64,000 nt of DNA from Taxillus chinensis (taxonomy: Eukaryota > Streptophyta > Magnoliopsida > Santalales > Loranthaceae), in contig CM042092.1 of NCBI GenBank assembly GCA_023512835.1, positions 40,132,258-40,196,257 on the forward strand. Direction: 5' to 3'. Shown here one piece after another: positions 1 through 10,317 of this stretch (the first letter of the stretch is position 1; the number at the start of each line of letters is the position of its first letter). The translations under genes were made by a program, and so were the position numbers. The notes beneath the pieces were generated by a model. That model saw nothing but the letters and a program-made list of their open reading frames with translations, did no database searches and was not told the DNA's origin.

Positions 1-312
1 CAAAAGTTTCTTAGAATGATGTCATCTACCTACCACAGAAATTTCAGAGCATTTGGAGCTGAACGTGAATTCACCCAATTCACGTGCAAGCCTATTTTTG
101 CCTCTCAGGCCTCTACAGGATGCAAGGAAGCTTGGGGAGAAGTTTGAGCTGATTTGGAGGTGCACGTGAATTCACCATATCACGTGCAAATTGGCATGCA
201 GAGATATTTTTGGACCGATCCAATCGTTTTTCCATGCCGATCATTTGTTCCTGAAGGCCCAAGTCCAAATTGTGGATGGAAGATAGAGTTTTTAATGTTT
301 CGAGTGTCACTT

Positions 313-382
313 ATCAAAACTACGCCGTTTTGATAGATGGGCTAGGTTACACACCTCAAGGCCCATCCAAACTCTATAAATA
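313..382 (+). promoter_or_regulatory. LTR core promoter: one ACGTC palindrome plus TATA box
   Basis: The palindrome at 313-334 has arms ATCAAAAC and GTTTTGAT. A TATA box (CTCTATAAATAAG) lies near 370-382 and a GA dinucleotide tract near 435-461. The arrangement matches the other LTRs in the window, but this one has a single palindrome. Confidence 0.55.
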
Positions 383-434
383 AGAGCTCCACGCCCCTTG
401 CTAGCCATGCCTAACCCCCCCCCCCCCACACGTT

Positions 435-461
435 TTAGAGAGAGAGAGAGAGAGAGAGGCT
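435..461 (+). repeat. (GA)n microsatellite in LTR leader
   Basis: Dinucleotide GA run about 60 bp downstream of the TATA box. The same placement occurs in every Tekay/Del-like LTR of the window, so it is part of the transcribed leader. Confidence 0.8.
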
Positions 462-1289
462 CCACGACTTGGAGGTGCTCCTTGACCTAGGAGAGCAGCC
501 GTCGCGGCCTCGCTGCCGCCGTCGCAGCAGCCGTCGCGGATTTTGGAGCCCGGATTTGAAGCTTTGCTTGTGCGCGTGATCAAGAAGAAGATGTTGAGCT
601 TTTCTGCTTTGGTTTTGCTTGTAATCATGCGTGAGTAGTCTTTTAATCTAGGGGAGCAATGTAGCCCCCTTGTTGCTTTGCTGTGTTTATGAATATTTGG
701 GTTTGGATGATTGAGTTTTGCATGTTTTATGAATCTGTTCTTAATTCTATCTTTGGATGTACACCTTGGTATTTTTAGCCCTAGTCGAGGCGGATTGAGA
801 TTCATAACTTATTTGTAATTGGTGTGATCATTATCCTTTTGCAAGTATGATTTATTGGCTTTGCATGTTTGTGTGTTTTGATGACCATTCTGGCATACAA
901 CTCTTAAAAGGACCTCAATGACCATTTGTTGTCCTTGGCTTATGTTTAGCATGTTTTCAATCAGACAACCCTAATACCATGAACCAGTAGAGATAACATA
1001 GGGAGGTGAAATTGTGACCCTAGATGCTTTTAATCCTTGAAACTTAACCCTAAAACCAGTTTACTTTCTTTGTTTATTAAGAAAACCAAATAAAAATTAG
1101 ATCTTTAGTTTAAAAAAGAAAACTTTTTGCTAAGACATTTTATAGAACAAGAGTAATTGGGTGCTTTGATTTGAGAACTAGAGAACTAGGCTAATCCCTG
1201 TGGGTTCGACCCCTTGCTTGCTGCTATTCTTTTAGTGCAAACTTAGGGAATTTATTATCTTGAAGAGAGATTTAACGACATTAGCTAGC

Positions 1290-2984
1290 TCTTTTAGAGA
1301 GGCTAAAAATCTTGTCTGTCGCCTAACTCCAGGTCGTGTTTTGGGTAGTTTTGCTCATGGGACTTCAGCTGTCGCGAGCCATATGCGATGACTTGGCATT
1401 CTTGCATCGAACACACCCCGGTCCAACGCGAGACGCATCACAATACACCTCGAATGGCACTCCCTCCTGCGGTAGACTCAACACCGGTGCGGTAGTCGGG
1501 CGAGTCTTCAACTCCTCGAATGCCTGCGGCACTTGTCCGTCCACTCGAATTTGGCTCCCTTCCATGTAAGAGCTGTCATGGGCGCCGCCAACCGAGAAAA
1601 CCCTTCCACAAAACGCCGGTAATACCCTGCGGACCCAAGAAACTCCGGATCTCAAAAACATTTGTGGGCCTCTTCCAAGATGCTACGGACTCAATCTTGG
1701 TTGGGTCCACTCTAACTCCTTCGGCAGATACCACATGCCCAAGAAAATGCACCTCTCGCATCCAGAAGTCACACTTGCTAAATTTAGCATACAAGTGATG
1801 ATCTCGTAGTGCCTGCAGCACCACGGCCAAGTGCTCCTCATGCTCAGCTTGGGTTTTGGAGTACACAAGGATGTCGTCAATAAATACCACCACGAAGGAA
1901 TCCAGGTATGGGGCAAATACCTGATTCATTAGATGCATGAACACAGTAGGTGCGTTCGTGAGCCCAAAAGGCATCACTAACCACTCATAGTGTCCGTACC
2001 TGCACCTGAACGCCGTCTTAGGGATGTCTTCGCTCCTGACCCTCAATTGGTGATATCCCGAACGCAGATCGATTTTTGAGAACCACCGTGCTCCACTCAG
2101 CTGGTCGAATAAGTCATCAATCCGTGGCAAAGGGTACTTGTTCTTTACCGTTACTTGATTCACTTTCCGATAATCAATGCAAAGTCGCAACGAACCATCT
2201 CGCCTTCTTAGCAAACAAGACCGGTGCACCCCAAGGTGAGGTAGTAGGACGGATAAAACCTTTATCTCCCGGTTCCTTTATCTCGTCGAAGCTCCCGCAA
2301 CTCGGCGGGTCCCATCCGGTATGCTACTTGTGAGATGGGTCCCACCCCTGGCAACGGTTCAATCGTGAACTCGATACTTCGTGTGGAGGCAACTCCAACA
2401 ACTCCCCAGGAAAGACATCCCGGAAATTCTCGACTACATCTGGCCACACCCTTTTCTCTAAGTTACCTTCCTCCTCAAAGGTTAGGGTGGCAAGCCTATG
2501 GGTAATATTGCCCCATAGCTCCCTCGTCGGTCCAGCTCTCCCCCAAAGATCCCTATCCCATTCACCCACTAGGGTACAGGAAGATCCTGTGGGTGTAGAA
2601 AACGATACTCGTCGCCTATAGCGATCAATCTTAGCCTGAAAGGCCATCAACCATCCATCCCCGAATCAAACTAAAGGTCCTCATGGACATTACGTACAAA
2701 TCAAATGAGAGGTCAACCTCTCCTATCGTAAGCGCACACTCTCGACACATTTGGTGGATCAACTCCACACCTCCCATTGGGGACTCGACCCTCGGAGGTC
2801 TATCGGCCTCCACACAATCAAGTCCAAGGCTCTCCACCAAGGACTTAGCAATCAGGGAGCACGAAGCTCCGGTATCAAACAATGTAGCAACAACGGTGCG
2901 AGATATTAGAATAGTACCTCGAACCACCGAAGGTCCGGCTCCCAGCCTTCCTCGGAGGGTGATGGTAAATCCTCCATTTCACCT
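1290..2984 (-). pseudogene. pol: Element A pol remnant: protease, RT, partial RNase H
   Basis: Polyprotein for processing and copying the element's RNA. The aspartic protease is at about 2927-2631 with the active site LFDTGAS. RT follows at about 2640-1610, with an intact fingers/palm stretch at 2229-1576: [46 protein letters not shown], and the catalytic [10 protein letters not shown] (YxDD type). RNase H starts with YCDASRVG near 1460 and becomes unreadable by 1365. Homology to the RNase H of element E can be followed weakly to about 1290. Frames change between protease and RT and after the RT thumb. Integrase is missing. Not functional. Confidence 0.85.
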
Positions 2985-4322
2985 GGTCTGAGGTAGCGTG
3001 AACACTCGCCTTGCCCTGGCCCCACCACTAGCCTCACTTGCCTTCCCTTTTGCTCCTGCCTGCAGTCCACCTGGGACGCCCGTCCGATCCTCCTTGTGGT
3101 TGCCTCTCCCCCGTGGCCTAGTGTGACCGGAACCAGCCTGACCGGCCTGCCACGAATGTCTTGGCTTAGGGGCTGGGGCCCGAAATTGGGTCCCACCCCT
3201 GCTCCCTTGTGCTAACCATCCAGCTCCTTGGCTGTTCCCCTTGCCGAAACACACCTTGCTGATGTGTCCCACCTTCCCACGCCTATGACACGTCAAGTGC
3301 TGCTTGGGGCACTCACGTTTGACGTGCCCCTGACAGGCCACAACAAGTACACCCGCTTGGGAAGTTCCCAGCGAGGACTCCCTGTCCTCCAAAGTAACGG
3401 GATCCGGGCGGAGCCATTGAAGCTTGGCCCCCATCCTTGGGAAGAGTCCCACTCCCGGGCTCAACCTTCGCCTCTTGGTTTCACCGTGCTTGTCGCGCGC
3501 GCTCTGCCCCATCCGCTCCTGGTGAGCCTGTCTTCCCTCCTCTAATCCTCTCTCAACAATCTTGGCGGTGTCCACGACTTCAAGATAGGTCTTCGCTCGT
3601 AGCATCTCCACCCTTTGCTTCAGGGCAGGTTTGAGACCCATTGTAAACTTATGGGCCTTCAGGTCCTCCCTTGATATTGCTTCCGGAGCAAACCGACTCA
3701 GCCCCCGGAAATCTCGCTCATACTCGCTCTCGAGCGCGATCCCCGCTTCAGCCGCCGAACTCCTCCCGCTTCGCCACCGCAATGACTCTGGAAAGAACTC
3801 CTCATGGAACAGCTGGAGGAACTCATTCCAGGCCATGGTCTCCATGTCCCGGCTTCCTGAGATGCTAAGCCACCATTCCAAGGCTTCCTCCTCCAACCGC
3901 CGGACTGCTAGTCTCACTTTGTCTTCCTCCCGGGGTCGAAGAAAGGAGAACACATGCTCGATCCGCCGCAGCCAGGTGCTCTGCTCCTAGAGGTTCGGCT
4001 CCTCCCTTGAACCTTGGTGGATGTTCCTTTCGGAACTGCGTCAACACGTCTCCCTCTTCCCGCCTCACCAGCACTTCCTGCCTACACGGAGGTTCCGCCT
4101 CACGGGGTGGAGGGGGTGGCACCGCTCGTCATGCCATCATCTCCCGACGCACCTCGTTTAGGATCTCTCCCCCTGAGGTCCTCACGCATGCCTTGCACGT
4201 TCTCACTTAGGGCCCAGACTTGGGCCATGATCCGCTCCAGGGGATCATCGCCCTCTACACGCTGTCCTCTTCCCTCTCTAGCACGGGCAGAAGATTCATC
4301 TTCTACACTGGAGTAGCTCGGG
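2985..4322 (-). pseudogene. gag: Element A gag remnant
   Basis: Nucleocapsid/capsid polyprotein of a Ty3/gypsy element. The best frame is 3953-2979. It shows the retrotransposon gag core (FSFLRPREEDKVRLAVRRL, EEALEWWLS, FFPESLRW, ERDFRGLSRFAPEA) followed by one zinc knuckle near 3260. The knuckle reads C-H-R-R-G-K-V-G-H-I-S-K-V-C, so the second metal ligand of the CCHC box is Arg instead of Cys. The N-terminal part upstream of 3953 lies in other frames (4122-3865 carries the FRKEHPPRFKGG stretch). No clear start codon was chosen. Decayed. Confidence 0.8.
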
Positions 4323-4784
4323 TTACTCTCCTAGGAGGCATAGTCTACATAATTTAAACCAAACTAGGATCAGCTTCTCTCAGGCTCTACACACCCTCCT
4401 CCCCATGGGCTATGAGGTACTCAAGCAACGTTTTACATTTAAACACACGAAGTACACAAGCAGAATTCATAGCAACAAGTCTCACAGAAAATCACCGAAT
4501 TTCACAAAGAACAAACTTTTGTTTTTAGCAACAAGTTTCAAAGAACACAAGATGTCCAATCACAATACTCATACCTGAAATTAAACTAGTGCCCTAATGC
4601 CAATGCATGTATGGACCCTCAACCCAAATGCAAGTGCCCTACTCCTTGGTCTAACTACCCCCGAGTACACCCCAGGAAGACCAGATAGGACCACGTTGAT
4701 CAGGTGTGTCCTATACCGCTCCTAAGAGTCTCGAAGCGACCCAGGCCTCCCCACTATCCTAGGTCCACTAGACTATGAACTATT
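4323..4784 (-). other. Element A untranslated leader between PBS and gag
   Basis: About 460 bp without a recognisable gene. It has the plant-gypsy leader style: AT-rich, with the words of the other leaders here such as 'gcattggcattagggcactag' near 4610-4590 on the minus strand. It links the PBS to gag. Confidence 0.6.
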
Positions 4785-4796
4785 GCTCTGATACCA
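4785..4796 (-). promoter_or_regulatory. Element A primer-binding site (initiator Met tRNA)
   Basis: The minus strand reads TGGTATCAGAGC four bases after the LTR end. It is complementary to the 3' end of plant initiator tRNA-Met and fixes the orientation of the element. Confidence 0.9.
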
Positions 4797-4799
4797 TAT

Positions 4800-6170
4800 T
4801 GTCACGCCCCAATTTCCTTCCACTTGGAAATGAGTAGTGACCGCCCATGCCCGCACCCGAAGGGACAAGGGGTTGGTGCAAGCACCCAAAAAAAAAAAGG
4901 ACTTCCGGCACGGGTGCTGTCCCAAACCTGCACAACCAGGCTAACATGCCAAGGGGCATGCTCCTGCTCCCAAACCATGCACACAAACACAAATTGAATA
5001 ACAATATCTCATTTTATTTCATTTCAAAGACCAAATGTTTATTACAACCCGGTCGGGGAAAAACCCCTATGAAGCCACAAATAAAAACCAAACCAAATTC
5101 CAAACACATAAAACCAGAGTACAACAAAGGAAATAACATAAAACCCCCGCCCTCAGGGGCCTAGCTCCTTAGGCTTCACCTACTGCCTGCTAAACCCTGC
5201 AAAAGAACAGTTTATAGGAGGGGTGAGCAAACCATAGCTCAGTAGGGATCCGGTCTCCCCGGACCCGTCCCGCTCTACAACATGCATGATATGTGTATGC
5301 TTGTGCTCGTGTCGTGCCTAAGGCTAAAGCAAAGAAACATCACCCAGGTAAACACTCTTTACCTGAGCCCGCACCTGGAGGGCAGAGGACACCCCGCCAC
5401 CACGGCGACATGACATACCACATCCAGGCGAATGTTGCATGGACACCAATGCAACATTTTCCACCCGAGTCGATATGGTCAACCACCTCCTCGGGCGCCA
5501 TACCTACCCTCAGGAATGGGTGTAGACTTAGCCCACCGTCGTGAGTGCTACACCGAGACTCGGGACCACGTCCTGGTCAAATCTCAAAGGGGTCCAGCTA
5601 TTGTGCCTGGCCCATATCTCACTCGGTCTCAAACAGATCAACGAACCGCATAGCATTACATCTCACATGTGAACTCGAGACAAAGATTTACACTTTATCT
5701 CGAAAGGACCAACATGGTCAAATACAAGCCACACACATCAGCCTCATAGGCTCAAAATCAAATACAAATCAAACACAAGACACACCAATCACGTAGGTAT
5801 ATCATCAGACACCCATATACAAGGTCTCACGGGCATTATATTGAATACATGGCATGCAGGCCTCACAGACATTTTATCAAATATATAGTGTGCAGGCCTC
5901 ACATACATTTCATCAAACACATGGTGGGCATAAACAACCCCAGAAAATCCTCAGGCCAAATTCAACATCAAAATCAATAGAACATGCCACTGAAGGCCAA
6001 CAACCATATAGGAGATCACACCTATATGGATTTACATATATATATATAGGTGAATATCCTAGAACAGAGGAGAGTTAGGAAGAACAGGAATCCCTACCTC
6101 AGACTTTTGTCCTAACCTCCACGCTAGACACGCTCCCAACGACGCGAACCACCACGGCAATCGCCCGGAG

Positions 6171-6208
<38 letters not shown>

Positions 6209-6777
6209 TGGCAAAGCATGGCAAGAAAGAAGAACACAAGAACCCTAAACTCAAACTCAAGCCCTCATTATATAGACACTACCCACATCAAAACGACGTA
6301 GTTTTGATTAAGTAAACCCAGGATCAAAATGACGTAGTTTTGATCACACAAGTTGGCACCTTTCCGCACCCATATAGGCCAAAATACTCAGAATTTCAAC
6401 ATGGTCCTTTGGAGAAAGATCATTAGAATGTCAAAACCAAGGGAACCATGCAAAAATATGGCCGCACGCCAATTTGCACGTGAATTCCCCAATTCACATG
6501 CAACTCCATATGCACTCCAAATGCGCTCAAACTTCACCCCTAGCCTCCTTGCATCATTTAGAAGACAACCACACTTGCACGTGAATTGGACCCATTTCAC
6601 GTGCACCTCACATACACGTCCGTTTGGCCTGAAACTTCTGTGGTAGATAGAGGACATCATTCTAAGCATCTTTCCTTTTGCACGTGAATTCATTTGAGCC
6701 CATTCACTAGGTCAAAACCTAGAAAAACTCTACTCAGAAGGCAAAACTGTGACTAACTCAAGGTACGGGTCCTTACA
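4800..6777 (-). mobile_element. Element A 5' LTR (1978 bp)
   Basis: Begins TGTAAGGACCCG at 6777 and ends GGGGCGTGACA at 4800, so it has TG...CA termini. From U3 onward on the minus strand it contains: G-box inverted repeats (6605-6470), two ACGTC palindromes (6344-6323, 6308-6287), TATA (6276-6266), a CT/GA tract (6206-6175), a hairpin (6030-6003) and a TA run (6049-6037). The U5 lacks a strong minisatellite. It begins with the same TGTAAGGACC terminus as insert I. Confidence 0.9.
6266..6344 (-). promoter_or_regulatory. Element A LTR promoter: two palindromes and TATA
   Basis: Two near-identical 22-bp palindromes, arms ATCAAAAC/GTTTTGAT (the upstream copy has one base changed), start 36 bp apart at 6323 and 6287. 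TCTATATAA lies just downstream on the minus strand. The centre holds TGACGT/ACGTCA-like bZIP cores. That this is a bZIP-driven promoter is inference from the motif. Confidence 0.65.
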
Positions 6778-6778
6778 C

Positions 6779-6894
6779 ATCAAAACTACGTCGTTTTGAT
6801 GCTGAGATTCACTTAATCAAAACTACGTCGTTTTGATGCTGGGATTCACTTAATCAAAACTACGTCGTTTTGATGTTGTGTTGTCTATATAAGG
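6779..6894 (+). promoter_or_regulatory. Element B 5' LTR promoter: three palindromes at 37-bp spacing, TATA
   Basis: Identical 22-bp palindromes start at 6779, 6816 and 6853, exactly 37 bp apart. TCTATATAAGG is at 6884-6894 and a GA tract at about 6949-6971. The equal spacing (about 3.5 helical turns) and perfect copies suggest a functional enhancer array; binding by TGA/bZIP-type factors is inference from the ACGTC core. Confidence 0.7.
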
Positions 6895-7176
6895 AGGAGA
6901 AGCCCTCTCTTTTTAGGTTTAGGGTTTGTTGCTCCACCAGCCGTCGCAGAGAGAGAGAGAGAGAGAGAAAGAGGGAAGGAGAGCTCCTGGTTGCCGCCGG
7001 GCGTCTTGCGTGGGTGGTCGAGTCTCGTGGGTGGACGGCGTTCGGCGTGCGATCGGACTATTGTTGTGTTGTTGCGTCTTACTTGAGGTAGGGGTTCTGT
7101 TCTTCCCAAATCCTCCTCTGTCCTAGGGTTCTAGGGCAGATTATAGAGTTATACCTGTTTATATATATATATGTAA

Positions 7177-7204
7177 TCCATATAGGTGTGATCTCCTATA
7201 TGGA
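7177..7204 (+). repeat. Conserved LTR hairpin (10-bp stem, 8-nt loop)
   Basis: TCCATATAGG, loop TGTGATCT, CCTATATGGA: a perfect 10-bp stem downstream of the presumed transcription start. The same hairpin sits in all other Tekay/Del-like LTRs of this window. Confidence 0.8.
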
Positions 7205-7477
7205 TGTTGGCCTTCGCATGGCATTTTGGTGTGATCCTGTTGTTACATGCTATATGTTCGATGAAATGCCTGTGTGAATATAGCTGTGTGAATATGCCCA
7301 TTACGTGTTTGGTAATATGTTTGTGTGGCTGGACTTGTGGTTTTGTGTATGTATGTATGCTTGGGTGTTTGTTCTATTGCCTGAATGGCTGGTTTTGTGC
7401 CCTTGTGAACGGGTGCACACCGAGTGTTTGGTTTTATGCTTAATGACCGTAGTGTGTGTTGTGTGCATGATGTGGTA

Positions 7478-7608
7478 TCCGGCCTAAAGAGGCGGTTAAA
7501 CTACTTTGCCTGAGAGGCGGTTAAACCAGTGGCCTGAAGAGGCGGTTAAACTACTTTGCCTGAGAGGCGGTTAAATCAGTGGCCTGAAGAGGCGGTTAAT
7601 TACTTTCT
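7478..7608 (+). repeat. U5 minisatellite 'GAGGCGGTTAAA' type
   Basis: Alternating units containing GCCTGAAGAGGCGGTTAAA and GCCTGAGAGGCGGTTAAA, about 25 bp each, five units. The 3' LTR of the same element has six units at about 14896-15040, so the copy number changed after insertion. Confidence 0.85.
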
Positions 7609-8114
7609 TGAGATGTGGTTTGTTAGCCAGGTGTGGCTGGGGCTGGGGTTACGCCCACTTGTGTGGAATGTTTTATTTTCTTTTTCCTAATACTGTCACG
7701 TCACTACACCTATGCACATGCATGTAGCCATTAGGAGCATGGGAAGGATTGGGGAGACTTGATCCCTACTGAGCTGTGGTTGCTCACCCCTCCTACTGTG
7801 TTTGCTTGTTTTCCAGGGACTTACAGGCGTTAGGTGGATACACTAAGGTGGAAGACCATATTTATTTTACTCTCTTCCATTTATGTTATTTTTTTATGGG
7901 AATTGATGTAACCCCAGTGGGGATGGGATTGGAAAGGATTTTGTTGTAATAAACTGGTTTGGATTGCTTTTATGAACATTACTTTCTTGAATGCATTGTG
8001 GATGTTTAAAATTTTAAATTCTTGGTTTATATCCTAACCCCTTTGCCCTCCGTGTGGGTAAAAAGGGAGTCACGTACCGGTTTCCTCGGGTTGGAAATCC
8101 GGGGCGTGATAATA

Positions 8115-8126
8115 TGGTATCAGAGC
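8115..8126 (+). promoter_or_regulatory. Element B primer-binding site
   Basis: TGGTATCAGAGC, three bases downstream of the LTR end; complementary to initiator tRNA-Met. Confidence 0.92.
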
Positions 8127-8520
8127 ATGGTCTAGTTGGCCTAGGGTAGTGGGCGAACCTAGTTATCCTAAGTCCTTTGGAGGAGCCTGGAGGGACATGC
8201 CTGATCAACATGGTCCTCTTTGAGCCTCCAAGGTGTACTTAGGGTAGTCCAGTCTTGTGGTAGGATTTGCATGCATTGGCATTAGGGCACTAGTTGCATT
8301 TGCTGTGAATGTGTGCTAAACTGTGGATAAGATAAAATGATTAAGTGAAATGTGCAACTCTGATTTGTTTGGCAATGCATACTGAATTGTGAAATGTGAT
8401 TGATACGATGTATGTGTGTAATGTCATGTGATAGTGGAATTGATCAGTGGGGTAGAGGTAGTGACGCGATAGATTATAAATTTGTTTTGACGTTTGTGCT
8501 TCTTACTTCGTGTAGTAAGA
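8127..8520 (+). other. Element B untranslated leader
   Basis: About 390 bp without a gene between PBS and the gag ATG. The same leader, close to identical, is on the minus strand in element C (16099-15707), and related ones are in D and E. Confidence 0.7.
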
Positions 8521-9914
8521 ATGCCGCCGAGGAGAGTGACACGTGCGTCGGGGCGATGGGCGATGAGTCATCTGCGCATGAGGGTCCGGGTGTGGGACCG
8601 TCCGTTGGAGGGCATGCGCTGTTATCGCACGGCTACAAGAAGGCATCCGGCTGGAGGTACGAGAGCTACGGGAGGGACTCCTGGCAGACGTTCGGGGAGG
8701 AGGTGCGCCGTGAGATGGCGAGACAAGCAGGTGGTGCAACCACCACCACCACCGATGAGAGCTACCTCGTGAGCGTGAGAGTTCGCTGGGTGGTGTACCG
8801 ACTCGTGCAGAGGATGACGTGGTGACACGGTTCCGAAAGGAACAACCTCCGCGATTCAAGGGGGGAAGGTGAACCCGTGGTAGGCGAACAGTGGTTGAGG
8901 CGGATCGAGCATGTGTTCTCCTTTCTCCTGCCCCGGGAAGAGGATAAGGTGCGACTGGCAATCCGGCAGCTGGAGGGGGATGCTTTGGAGTGGTGGACGA
9001 GTGTCGCAGGGAGCCGTACGGTGCAACTCATGCTTTGGGAGGAGTTCTTGCAACTCTTCCATGATAAGTTCTTCCCGGAATCAGTGAGATGGCAGAAGAG
9101 GGAAGAATTCGGCAGCTTGAAGTAGGGATCCAGGACGGTACCTGAGTATGAGCGGGAGTTCCGGAGCTTGAGTAGGTTTGCTCCTGAGACTGTGGCAAGG
9201 GAGGACCTGAAGGCCCACAAGTTCACTTTGGGCCTTAGACCAGCCCTTAGGCGGAGGGTGGCAATTCTACGCTTGAGGACCTATGCTGAGGTTGTGGAGA
9301 CGGCCCGTATAGCCAAGAGAGAGCTGGATGATGGGAGGCAGGCCCATCAAGGTCGCCAGTTGCAGAGCGGGCCTGATCGAGATGCAGGGTCCAAGAGACT
9401 CAAGACGGAGGAGAGGGATAGCAGTTCTTTTCGCGAGTCGGGGTCGGACATCCGTGAACCCCGGGAGGTTCACCTTTGGCGGCGGAAGACAGGGGTGGTC
9501 CATCCGGGAGTCTACCTAGCGGTTGCCACCGTGGTGGAGAGCAGGGGTCACTTCAAGGGGGAGTGCCCCAAGAAGGACTGGCGATGCAACAACTGTGGAC
9601 GAGAGGGTCATTTGCGCCGGGTTTGCAGGAGTGGCAACAGGGGAACAGGGGGCGTGGCATCCAGCGTGAGGAGTGATGCTAGCTTCCGTGCACTAGCTGA
9701 GAGACCAGCTCGTCAGTGGCAGGCGAGCCAGGCAGGATCCAGTCAGACCCGACGCCAGGGGAGGCCGGAGCGGCAGCAGACTGAGGCTGGAGGCAACCTT
9801 AGCGGGAAGCGTCCAGTGAGTGAGCCGACCAGTGGCCTGGGCCAAGGAAGGGTGTTTGCGCTGGAGGCGACGTACCAGGAGGAGGCTGAGCTACCACCCC
9901 CACCACTGAGGGTG
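8521..9914 (+). pseudogene. gag: Element B gag remnant
   Basis: The start ATGCCGCCGAGGAG at 8521 is chosen because it is conserved in elements C and D. The N-terminal part reads in one frame to about 8772, then the frame shifts. The capsid core is in frame from 8877 (HVFSFLLPREEDKVRLAIRQL, DALEWWTSV, FFPESVRW), with a TAG at 9124-9126 where the sister copy has CAG (Gln). The frame continues from 9168 through SRFAPETVAREDLKAHKFTLGL. A complete CCHC zinc knuckle C-N-N-C-G-R-E-G-H-L-R-R-V-C lies near 9586-9628. The frame is lost again near 9900 before protease. Confidence 0.87.
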
Positions 9915-10260
9915 GAGCAGGACCATCGGTGGTCGAGGTACCCTTTTGATCTCCCGTACATTAGCTTCTGTTCTCTTCGATACGGGTGCATCGTGTTCTT
10001 TTGTTGCTGAACTTGTGATAGATAGCTTGGGGTTAGCTTGTGTGGAGGCAGCGAAGCCCCTAGTTGTTGAGTCTCAATTGGGGGGTAGGATTGAGGTACG
10101 GCGAGTGTGCCGTGACTGTGTGTTAACCATAGGCGAGGTGGAGCTGAGTTTTGACTTGCATGTGATGCCTTTGCGTACTTTTGACCTGATCTTGGGTATA
10201 GATTGGCTTATGGCTTTCCAAGCCAAGATAGACCGTTACCGCGGCGTGTATCCTTCGTGA
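9915..10260 (+). pseudogene. pol: Element B aspartic protease domain
   Basis: Retropepsin-like protease that would cleave Gag-Pol. The readable frame from 9946 holds SVLFDTGASCSF with the catalytic D-T-G triad intact, then ELVIDSLGL and FDLILGIDWLMAFQAKIDRYR (the flap-to-ILG region). It ends at a stop at 10258. The frame differs from the gag end, so a fusion product cannot be made from this copy. Confidence 0.85.
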
Positions 10261-10317
10261 CACCTGCAGGGGACCTCTTGCACCCTGCAGGGGGAGTGGG
10301 ACCGTGAGGCGAGTCGG

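Larger units (their letters stand above)
1..1290 (+). mobile_element. LTR-like fragment, possibly chimeric, 5' end outside window
   Basis: Positions 1-335 resemble the U3 of the other LTRs here (compare 13869-14000): the same opening words, CACGTG inverted repeats near 63-90 and 160-190, and one ACGTC-type palindrome at 313-334. A TATA box and a GA tract follow. From about 560 the sequence no longer matches the other LTRs. It is T-rich, with a 'tgagtagtctttta' stretch near 630 and a 'ccctgtgggttcgacc' stretch near 1197, which recall the ends of Athila/Tat LTRs. No coding frame was recognised. The right edge, where element A's RNase H begins, is approximate. That this is a joined or recombinant LTR is inference. 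Confidence 0.5.
1290..6777 (-). mobile_element. Element A: truncated Ty3/gypsy (Tekay/Del-like) retrotransposon
   Basis: Reading on the minus strand: 5' LTR (6777 to 4800), PBS, leader, gag, protease, reverse transcriptase and the start of RNase H. The element then stops near 1290-1340; integrase, chromodomain and 3' LTR are absent. The gag and pol order and motifs are those of Tekay/Del chromoviruses. Its proteins differ visibly from elements B, D and E, so it is a separate subfamily. Its 5' end abuts the truncated 5' LTR of element B at 6777/6778. No TSD can be given because the other end is missing. Confidence 0.85.
6778..8111 (+). mobile_element. Element B 5' LTR, 5'-truncated
   Basis: Matches 14196-15550 of the 3' LTR almost base for base and ends GGGGCGTGATA (the expected CA end is mutated to TA). 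It retains three palindromes, TATA, GA tract, hairpin (7177-7204), minisatellite (7478-7608) and the U5 end. The missing U3 start was replaced at or before the junction with element A. Confidence 0.9.

Noticed and set aside
401..805. 134-codon minus-strand frame in the first LTR-like fragment
   Set aside because: Runs antisense through a GA microsatellite and GC-rich leader, with low-complexity content and no recognisable domain.
3228..4316. Several plus-strand frames of 65-119 codons opposite element A gag
   Set aside because: Shadow frames of GC-rich gag on the other strand; the minus strand shows the real gag and zinc-knuckle motifs.
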